The translations under genes were made by a program, and so were the position numbers. This document shows, piece after piece, positions 58,301-64,000 of a stretch of 64,000 bases of DNA. The stretch is from the NCBI GenBank assembly GCA_050260675.1, contig JBLNCN010000005.1:62001-126000 (forward strand), read 5' to 3'. How positions within the stretch are numbered: the stretch's first letter is position 1; every line of letters begins with the position of its first letter. The stretch comes from JBBDIP01 sp050260675. Its GTDB lineage: Bacteria; Bacillota; Sulfobacillia; Fermentithermobacillales; Fermentithermobacillaceae. The notes below the pieces were generated by a model, which did not search any database, was not told the DNA's origin, and saw only the letters and a list, made by a program, of their open reading frames with translations.

Positions 58301-60403
58301 ATGAGTGACCTGAATGCCCTCATTAAGCCCAAGTCGGTTGCAGTAATCGGAGCTTCAAAGACCCCAGGCAAGATCGGATACGCAGTGATCGAAAACATCA
58401 AGGCCAGCGGCTACAAAGGCGAAGTCTACCCCATCAACCCCAAGGAATCCGAGATAGCCGGTTACAAGGCTTACCCCTCGATCCTGGCAGTAGGGAAACC
58501 CATCGACGTCGCCGTCTTCTGTGTTCCCGCAGCGGCCTCTCTTGCGGTAGCTGAGGAGTCCGGCAAGGCCGGAGTGAAGCATCTCATCGTGATCACCGCC
58601 GGGTTCAAGGAGATCGGCCCCGAGGGTCGCGAACTGGAGAAGAATCTTGTGGCCATCGCGAGGAAGTACGGAATGCGCGTGACCGGCCCCAACAACCTGG
58701 GCGTCATGGACACCCATACCCCGATCAACGCGACATTCGCAGCCGACTTCGCCCTAAAGGGCGATATCGCTTTCATATCCCAAAGTGGCGCTCTCCTGGT
58801 GGCGATCCTTGACTGGAGCCTGAAGCGTGGCCTCGGTTTCTCTCAGTTCATCAGCGTTGGCAACAAGGCCGACCTGAACGAGGCCGACTTCATCGAGTTG
58901 GCAGCCAGCGATCCCAATACCAAGGTTGTGTGCCTCTACCTGGAAGACGTCGTTGACGGAGACAGGTTCATTGAAGCCGCGCGCAAGGCTACCCAGCGCA
59001 TCCCCGTCATCGTACTTAAGTCAGGGATCACCGCAGCCGGTGCCAAGGCTGCTTCGTCCCACACCGGAGCTCTCGCCGGTTCCAATACCGCTTACGACGC
59101 GGCTTTGCGCCATGCAGGCGTTATCAGAGCCCGCACTATGTCGGAGCTGTTCGACCTGGCCATTGCGTTCACCACCCAGCCCATTCCCAAGAGCAAAAAC
59201 ACCGTTGTGGTCACCAACTCCGGCGGGCCTGGAATCGTGGCTTCGGACGCGGTCGAGACCAACGGACTCAATATGGCGCGGTTCACCGAGGCTACCCTCG
59301 CTGAACTGAAGGAGAAGCTGCCGCCCACCGCCAACATCCATAACCCCATCGACGTCGTTGGCGACGCCCACGCTGATCGCTATAAGATTGCGCTGGACAC
59401 CGCCCTGAAGGACCCCGGGGTCGACGCGGCTGTTGTGCTGCTCTCCCCCACCGCGGTCCTTGACATTAAGGAAGCCGCGGAGATCACCGCCAACGCCGGC
59501 AAGGCTCACCCCGACAAGGCCATCGTGGCCTCGTTTATCGGAGGCGCCAAGGTTGACGAAGGCGTGAAGTACCTGAACGACCAGGGAATCCCGGCATACC
59601 CGTTCCCGGAGCCTGCTATCGAGACCCTGCGCGGCATGATCCGGTACGGTGAACTGAGGAAAGAAGTCGCCCAGAGCAAGCAGTGGGACTTCACGGATGT
59701 AGACAAAGCCAAGGTGGCGGAGATCTTCAAGAAGGTCCGCGCCGACGGTCGCGACCTCCTGCTGTCGCCCGAAGCGGCTGAAGTGGCCGAAGCCTACAAG
59801 ATCCCCGCGGCTCCGTCGAGACTCGCCCATGACGCGGCCGAGGCCGTTCGCCTCGCCGAGGAAATGGGATATCCCGTGGTCATGAAGATTGCTTCGCCCG
59901 ACATCATGCACAAGACTGATGTGGGCGGAGTCAAGGTCGGCCTCAAGTCCAAGGACGAAGTGTCGGCTGCCTTTACCTCCATCATGGAGAACTCGAAGAA
60001 GGCTGTCCCGGATGCGAAGATCTACGGCGTCGAGGTCCAGAAGATGATGCCCAAGGGCGACGAACTCATCATCGGAATGGCCAAGGATCCCACCTTCGGC
60101 CCGATGATCGCCTTCGGCTCAGGCGGTATCCTTGTGAACCTCCTGAAGGACGCCTCCTTCAGGCTGGCCAAGGGCCTCTCCAAGAACGAAGTCTCAGAGA
60201 TGATAACCGAGACCAAGGCCTACACCATCCTCAAGGGATTCAGGGGCGCCGCACCCGACGACATCCCGGCCCTGGAAGAAGCCATCGGCCGCGTTGGTCA
60301 GCTCTGCAGGGATTTCCCGGAGATCGCCGAGCTCGACATCAACCCTGTGTTCGCGTACTCCAAGGGTCTTTCGGCCCTGGACGTGAAGATAAAGCTGCAG
60401 TAG
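58301..60403 (+). CDS. ADP-forming acetate/acyl-CoA ligase (fused alpha-beta)
   Basis: 700 residues from ATG 58301; GAGGAAGG lies about 12 nt upstream. N-terminal CoA-binding domain (PKSVAVIGASKTPGKIGYAVIENI), a central succinyl-CoA-ligase-like domain (SSHTGALAGSNTAYDAALRHAG with the phospho-His; NSGGPGIVASDA) and a C-terminal ATP-grasp domain (PVVMKIASPDIMHKTDVGGVKVGL). It converts acyl-CoA, ADP and phosphate to acid, ATP and CoA, a way to make ATP in amino-acid fermenters. Cytoplasmic. Confidence 0.94.
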   Translation: MSDLNALIKPKSVAVIGASKTPGKIGYAVIENIKASGYKGEVYPINPKESEIAGYKAYPSILAVGKPIDVAVFCVPAAASLAVAEESGKAGVKHLIVITAGFKEIGPEGRELEKNLVAIARKYGMRVTGPNNLGVMDTHTPINATFAADFALKGDIAFISQSGALLVAILDWSLKRGLGFSQFISVGNKADLNEADFIELAASDPNTKVVCLYLEDVVDGDRFIEAARKATQRIPVIVLKSGITAAGAKAASSHTGALAGSNTAYDAALRHAGVIRARTMSELFDLAIAFTTQPIPKSKNTVVVTNSGGPGIVASDAVETNGLNMARFTEATLAELKEKLPPTANIHNPIDVVGDAHADRYKIALDTALKDPGVDAAVVLLSPTAVLDIKEAAEITANAGKAHPDKAIVASFIGGAKVDEGVKYLNDQGIPAYPFPEPAIETLRGMIRYGELRKEVAQSKQWDFTDVDKAKVAEIFKKVRADGRDLLLSPEAAEVAEAYKIPAAPSRLAHDAAEAVRLAEEMGYPVVMKIASPDIMHKTDVGGVKVGLKSKDEVSAAFTSIMENSKKAVPDAKIYGVEVQKMMPKGDELIIGMAKDPTFGPMIAFGSGGILVNLLKDASFRLAKGLSKNEVSEMITETKAYTILKGFRGAAPDDIPALEEAIGRVGQLCRDFPEIAELDINPVFAYSKGLSALDVKIKLQ

Positions 60404-60511
60404 GCAACGGTTATGACGGTTACGAAGGTAACAGTCACAAGCGAGGTAGTTTGTCTGGGGGCGGGGCCTGCACCGGCCCGCCCCCTTGTCCATCCGGGGG
60501 GAGCGGTTTCG

Positions 60512-60727
60512 ATGCCAAGCCAAGACCTGGGGTTCAGAGGGCATCCTGCCTACTTGGACGATGATCCGCAGGAGAGGGAGAGCCGCCCGTTCCGGTTCCC
60601 ACGAAAACCCGGGAAATCACCCGCCAAGAAGAAGCGACTGCCGAAGAGCGGCGGCCTTGCCCCGGACCCAAAACGCTACAACGACGAGATCCCTGACCCC
60701 GATGATGAGGAGACTGTGCCTGAGTAA
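60512..60727 (+). CDS. Small basic/hydrophilic hypothetical protein
   Basis: 71 residues from ATG 60512, with GGGGGAGCGG upstream; the open frame reaches back to 60413 without a better start. It is rich in P, R, K and D with KPGKSPAKKKRLPKSGG, no membrane segment and an acidic end (DPDDEETVPE). Likely disordered. It follows the acyl-CoA ligase by 108 bp. No family recognised; it could be spurious. Confidence 0.45.
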   Translation: MPSQDLGFRGHPAYLDDDPQERESRPFRFPRKPGKSPAKKKRLPKSGGLAPDPKRYNDEIPDPDDEETVPE

Positions 60728-60742
60728 GGCTCTCCGCCAGCA

Positions 60743-60828
60743 CGCCAGCGGTTCCAGCCCGCAGCGAAGCTTACTAGCGCGCCGCGAAGCGAACGCGCCA
60801 GAGATTCGCGTAGGGCGAACCGCTGGCG
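60743..60828. repeat. Large inverted repeat with 12-bp arms
   Basis: CGCCAGCGGTTC (60743-60754) and GAACCGCTGGCG (60817-60828) enclose 62 nt that contain further G+C complementarity (GCGCG/CGCGC). It lies between convergent genes and may be a terminator or a folded RNA. Confidence 0.6.
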
Positions 60829-60865
60829 GCGCCAAGCCTCACAGCGCCGTTCGCACTCTAGTCAA

Positions 60866-62200
60866 CTAGCCGGTAAATGTGAAGCCGTTAACCTTTATTG
60901 CAGGGCAGACCACAGAGAAGAGACCGCACTTCCTCTCCCTTTGCGCGGAAAGCGCCTCCACTCGAGAGAAGGCTCCCAGGATGCTTTCGGTGAATCGAAG
61001 GTTCTTCACGCCCCGGGTTATCCGGCCGTCTTCGATGAGGAACGTGCCGTCCCGGGTCGTTCCCGTAATGATGGTCTTGGCCGGGTGGACGGGGTTTATG
61101 CAGTTGAGACGGGTCACCAGGATCCCCTTCTTTGTCCCGCCGACCATCTCCTCCACGCTCGAGTCGCCGCCGGCCATAAACAGGTTCGTGGGCATTGACC
61201 CGGAGAACAGCATGTGGGACACGGCGTGGCCTGTGGACTTCTTCCCCTCTCTCGCGGCTGCGAGCGAGCCGTAGACCACTCCGGCCGCAGTGCCGCGGTC
61301 CACGAGCATCACTTTCTGCTTGGGGACCCCTTCGGAGTCAAAAGGCACGGGCAGGCCGTTGGGGTCCAGTCCATCGTCCCAGATGGTTATGTTCTCACCG
61401 GTGACCTTTTGGCCCATCCTCCCCGACATGAAGCTCCTCCCATCCTGGTACGATTCTGCGGTGAGGCCCATGAACGCAAGGTACATCAGCATGCCGGCCA
61501 CAGCCGCGGGTTCCAGGATGACCACGTACTCTGCGGGCGGAATGGCAATGGGGTCTTGGGACAGGAGGCACTTTTGGATGGCCCGCTCCGCGACCAGCGA
61601 TGGGTCAACCTGGGCCACGTCGGGTGAGAACGCATCGGCGTAACCGGACGAGTCGGAGCCCATTGCCACGCAGGTGAGGGAAGCAAGCGTCTGGGCGAAA
61701 TAGGCTTCGACGCCGCGGGAGTTGACCACACACAGTTCGCGAGTCTCGGTCGAGAGGGCTCCCGCGACCTTGATCCCTCTCTCCTTCGCCATCGCGATGA
61801 CGCGTTCGACGTACGCCGCGCGCAGGTCGGGGGGACAGGATGCAGTGGAATCGAAGAACCCTCCCGGCGCTTCTTGCAGTTCCTGGGGATCGGGCAGGCC
61901 CGAAAAGCCCGGCGTCATGGGGGCGAGGCGGGAAAGCTCGTGGGCTTCGCTCACAGCCCTATCCAGGCTCTCCGCATCCATCTGGTTTACTGACGAAGTC
62001 CCGATCTGCCTCCCGTTGACGGCCCTTATATCGACGCTCACGTCATTTTCACCGACGCTTTGGTGGATGTAGTTGTCGGAGTAGCGGGTGAGGTAGGATG
62101 AACGACCGAGGAGTCGGAGTTCTGTCTCCTGCGCGGGAGACGCTTTCGATGCCGCATTAAGGACCGCAAGCGCGGCTGTGCGTCCAAACAACGGTTTCAC
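60866..62200 (-). CDS. TldD/PmbA family protein (TldE-like)
   Basis: 444 residues from ATG 62200. SVDIRAVNGRQIGTSSVNQMDAESLDRAV near the start, GVKNLRFTESILGAFSRVEAL near the end, and TGTTRDGTFLIEDGRITRG are PmbA/TldD features. There is no HExxxH metal motif, so it belongs to the non-catalytic TldE/PmbA side, which normally works with TldD. No tldD is in the window. The pair processes peptides such as microcins; here the partner must be elsewhere or the protein acts otherwise. Overlaps the PHP gene by 4 bp. Confidence 0.85.
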   Translation of the reverse strand: MKPLFGRTAALAVLNAASKASPAQETELRLLGRSSYLTRYSDNYIHQSVGENDVSVDIRAVNGRQIGTSSVNQMDAESLDRAVSEAHELSRLAPMTPGFSGLPDPQELQEAPGGFFDSTASCPPDLRAAYVERVIAMAKERGIKVAGALSTETRELCVVNSRGVEAYFAQTLASLTCVAMGSDSSGYADAFSPDVAQVDPSLVAERAIQKCLLSQDPIAIPPAEYVVILEPAAVAGMLMYLAFMGLTAESYQDGRSFMSGRMGQKVTGENITIWDDGLDPNGLPVPFDSEGVPKQKVMLVDRGTAAGVVYGSLAAAREGKKSTGHAVSHMLFSGSMPTNLFMAGGDSSVEEMVGGTKKGILVTRLNCINPVHPAKTIITGTTRDGTFLIEDGRITRGVKNLRFTESILGAFSRVEALSAQRERKCGLFSVVCPAIKVNGFTFTG

Positions 62201-63075
62201 CTCTTGGCGAGAGCAAGTCTTCGGAGGGCTTCGACTACGTCATAGCCTACAACGGTGCCTCCGAGATCTCCTCCTTCGCCAGCGCCGATGCCGTGGAAAT
62301 CGGAGCCTCCCGTGACCACAAGGCCGTAACGGGAAGCGAGGTCTTGGCACTTTTCGGACATACAGCGGTCATGGTCAGGGTGGAATGCTTCGATGCCCTG
62401 GAGTCCCTCTTTCACCAGGTCGGATATTAGGTGCAGGCAGTCAGACGTGCCGGGGTGGGCCCAGACCGCTACGCCACCGGCCGAAGAAATGGCTCTCACG
62501 GCCTCTTCCGGGCAGAGGCGCGCCCTCTCGACGTAGGCCGGTCTTCCCAAGCCCAGGTACCTCTCAAAAGCGTCCTTGACTGAGGCGGCGTAGCCTTTCT
62601 CCACCATCGCCTGTGCCACGTGGGGACGGCCTACCGAATCTCCCGTGGACAGCTCCATCACTCGGGAAGCCTCAACGGGAAGTCCCAAGTCTCGAAGGAG
62701 CCTTACTGTCTGGAAAACGCGGTCTTCGCGGCTCTCCTGCATCTTCTCCAAAAGAGCCTGAAAAGGCCCTTTCCCGAAGGGCACGTAGTATCCCAGAATG
62801 TGTACTTCCCGGCCTTCGAGGTAGCAGTTGATCTCGACTCCGGGGACGACCTCGACTTCCTTCACTAGGAGCGGTGTTAGGACCTCCGGCCCTTCACTCG
62901 CGTCGGGGGCTCTGTAGAGCGAACGCGCACCCGACACAGTGTCGTGATCGCAAATGGCGACTGCCCGCAGGCGCTTCTCTCGGGCGTATTCGACCAGATC
63001 GGCTGGACTGAGGGCGCCGTCCGAGCCGGTCGTGTGGGTATGCAGGTCACACCAACAGTTAGTTCCTTGGCCCAA
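62197..63075 (-). CDS. PHP domain phosphoesterase (TrpH/YciV-like)
   Basis: 292 residues from ATG 63075. The four PHP motifs are present: CDLHTHTTGSDG, ICDHDTVSG, PGVEINC, AVWAHPG, and the final VVTGGSDFHG, the ligands of a three-metal centre. The family includes 3',5'-nucleoside-bisphosphate phosphatases and RNase AM acting on 5' RNA ends. Here it is sandwiched between spoVS and a TldE-like gene, overlapping spoVS by 17 bp. Substrate unknown. Confidence 0.9.
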   Translation of the reverse strand: MGQGTNCWCDLHTHTTGSDGALSPADLVEYAREKRLRAVAICDHDTVSGARSLYRAPDASEGPEVLTPLLVKEVEVVPGVEINCYLEGREVHILGYYVPFGKGPFQALLEKMQESREDRVFQTVRLLRDLGLPVEASRVMELSTGDSVGRPHVAQAMVEKGYAASVKDAFERYLGLGRPAYVERARLCPEEAVRAISSAGGVAVWAHPGTSDCLHLISDLVKEGLQGIEAFHPDHDRCMSEKCQDLASRYGLVVTGGSDFHGIGAGEGGDLGGTVVGYDVVEALRRLALAKR

Positions 63076-63361
63076 CGATGAGTTTGATCGCAGTGCGCTC
63101 CTGGCCTTCTATGAGGATGTCGGTGAAGGCCGGCACGCAGACCAAATCTATGCCGCTCGGCGCGACAAAACCCCTGGCTATGGCCACAGCCTTGATTGCC
63201 TGGTTGACCGCGCCTGCCCCTATGCCCTGGATCTCCGCGTAGCCTCGCTCACGGATGACGCCTGCAAGGGCGCCGGCAACTGCGTTCGGGTTGCTCTTTG
63301 ATGAAACCTTGAGCACTTCTACCGGCAGCATTTCCCGGCGATCTACGTTGCTTAGGCCCAA
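63059..63361 (-). CDS. spoVS: Stage V sporulation protein S
   Basis: 100 residues by TTG 63361 (GGAGGGG 7 nt upstream); ATG 63331 would give 90, closer to the family's usual length. EVLKVSSKSNPNAVAGALAGVIRERGYAEIQGIGAGAVNQAIKAVAIARGF (key words KVSSKSNPNAVAGALAG and IGAGAVNQA) is characteristic. SpoVS is a small Alba-like protein that affects spore coat assembly and septation; its exact target is not known. Same pairing with ymdB as in B. subtilis. Confidence 0.94.
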   Translation of the reverse strand: MGLSNVDRREMLPVEVLKVSSKSNPNAVAGALAGVIRERGYAEIQGIGAGAVNQAIKAVAIARGFVAPSGIDLVCVPAFTDILIEGQERTAIKLIVGPRN

Positions 63362-63439
63362 TGTTGTTCCCCTCCATGTAACGGCTCTTCTGCTACAAAA
63401 AGCTAAAGATCCTTCTAAGAATTGCCAGTTGCTGCGTCC

Positions 63440-63469
63440 ATTGTATTCCAGAAAAGGGGGGCTTGGCAA
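63440..63469 (-). promoter_or_regulatory. Candidate sigma-A-like promoter for spoVS
   Basis: Minus strand TTGCCA (63469-63464), 18-bp spacer, TACAAT (63445-63440), 79 bp before TTG 63361. Good -10 and fair -35. The region is AT-rich relative to its surroundings. A sigma-H site, known for B. subtilis spoVS, was not seen. Confidence 0.45.
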
Positions 63470-63507
63470 GATAATTGTATTGACTCTGAAAATGGCTGCC
63501 CAGAGTC

Positions 63508-64000
63508 CTATTCCACTATCCTTATGCGCTCCACTCTGCGGGCAAGTCCGGCGGTGTCGATGGAACAGAAGACTCCGCACAGCTGATTGCGGCCCTTCGC
63601 TGGCTCGTGGCGGACGGGGAGTTGAGTTAAGAAGTGCCTGAGGATGATGTCTTTGGAGACGCCTATGACGCCTTCCACGCTTCCGGTCATTCCCGCATCG
63701 GTTATGTATGCAGTCCCGCCGGGCAGTACCATGTCGTCCGCCGTCTGCACGTGGGTGTGGGTCCCGAATATCGCGCTGACCTTGCCGTCCAGGAAGTAGC
63801 CCATGGCGATCTTCTCTGATGTGGCTTCAGCGTGGAAGTCTACGACAATGATAGGGGTCGTGAGCCTGAGACGACTGACCTCAGCTTCCAGCGCCCTGAA
63901 CGGACAGTCCAGGTTCGCCGGGGAGTACACGCGACCGCAAGCGCTCACGACGGCTATAGATTGGCCGCTCCCGGTGCTGTAGATGCCCGACCCTTTCCCG
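63508..64000 (-). CDS. ymdB: YmdB family metallophosphoesterase, C-terminal part
   Basis: The gene starts beyond the right edge; 164 codons are present and it ends with TAG at 63508-63510. IIVVDFHAEATSEKIAMGYFLDGKVSAIFGTHTHVQTADDMVLPGGTAYITDAGMTG (key words VDFHAEATSEK, GTHTHVQTAD, TDAGMTG) is the TIGR00282/YmdB signature with metal-binding His residues. YmdB is a cyclic-nucleotide phosphodiesterase that affects biofilm and motility choices in Bacillus. Paired with spoVS. Confidence 0.94.
   Translation of the reverse strand, partial: GKGSGIYSTGSGQSIAVVSACGRVYSPANLDCPFRALEAEVSRLRLTTPIIVVDFHAEATSEKIAMGYFLDGKVSAIFGTHTHVQTADDMVLPGGTAYITDAGMTGSVEGVIGVSKDIILRHFLTQLPVRHEPAKGRNQLCGVFCSIDTAGLARRVERIRIVE

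Overview
The window is about 64 kb of G+C-rich bacterial chromosome from a deep-branching, spore-forming, probably peptide-fermenting Bacillota (Firmicutes). The evidence is gene content and order. The left end runs murA-ftsQ-DUF881-sbp-ftsZ-spoIIGA-sigE-sigG-spoIIR-ymxH-yggS-divIVA and then lspA-rluD-pyrE, close to the Bacillus subtilis divIB-ylxW-sbp-ftsZ-spoIIGA-sigE-sigG-ylmC-ylmE-divIVA-lspA-ylyB-pyr region. The right half runs, leftward, miaB-mutS-mutL-miaA-hfq-(YHS)-spoVK-hflX-ynbB, again the B. subtilis order. The right end has ymdB-spoVS. GTG and TTG starts are common, and several are chosen here because a Shine-Dalgarno sequence fits them best. No rRNA, tRNA, CRISPR array, transposase or prophage was recognised.

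Layout. 1-10020: division and sporulation-sigma block on the + strand, with all of the sigma-E activation pathway (SpoIIGA, pro-SigE, SpoIIR) together. 10119-17929: metabolic and unknown genes (aspartate racemase, amidohydrolase, DUF1461 membrane protein, twin P-loop ATPase, a frameshifted lipoprotein behind a repeat-rich leader, HisC, DUF5665, DksA-like). 17993-20063: lspA, rluD, pyrE. 20401-23316: DUF3311/sodium symporter/M20 amidohydrolase operon. 23511-25361: small accessory patch with Uma2, a truncated HEPN, its MNT partner and a GNAT. 25362-26164: gene-free, repeat-bearing leader. 26165-32060: first peptide ABC transporter (oppABCDF). 32073-36000: cell-wall proteins and lexA with its operator. 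36037-47214: repair and RNA-modification operon plus spoVK, hflX and ynbB, leftward. 47278-52890: second complete peptide ABC transporter, leftward. 53228-54046: lone flagellin. 54234-57459: thiI, cysteine desulfurase and a TtcA-like enzyme for tRNA thiolation. 58301-60403: ADP-forming acyl-CoA synthetase. 60866-64000: PmbA/TldE-like, PHP phosphoesterase, SpoVS, YmdB.

How it fits together. Two peptide importers, an M20 amidohydrolase with its own symporter and an ADP-forming acetate-CoA ligase fit growth on peptides and amino acids with ATP made at the acyl-CoA step (inference). Sporulation functions are spread over the window (sigE, sigG, spoIIGA, spoIIR, spoVK, spoVS, ymdB). ftsA and sepF are missing from their usual places although FtsZ keeps the C-terminal peptide those anchors bind.

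Most unusual items: the truncated HEPN beside an intact MNT; the frameshifted lipoprotein preceded by three copies of a 9-bp motif; two CACGTG-centred repeat clusters with a 15-bp period in front of oppA; a YHS-domain protein with an Asn/Asp/Arg/Gln tail beside hfq; a hairpin that buries the ymxH ribosome-binding site; and a flagellin leader that looks CsrA-regulated.
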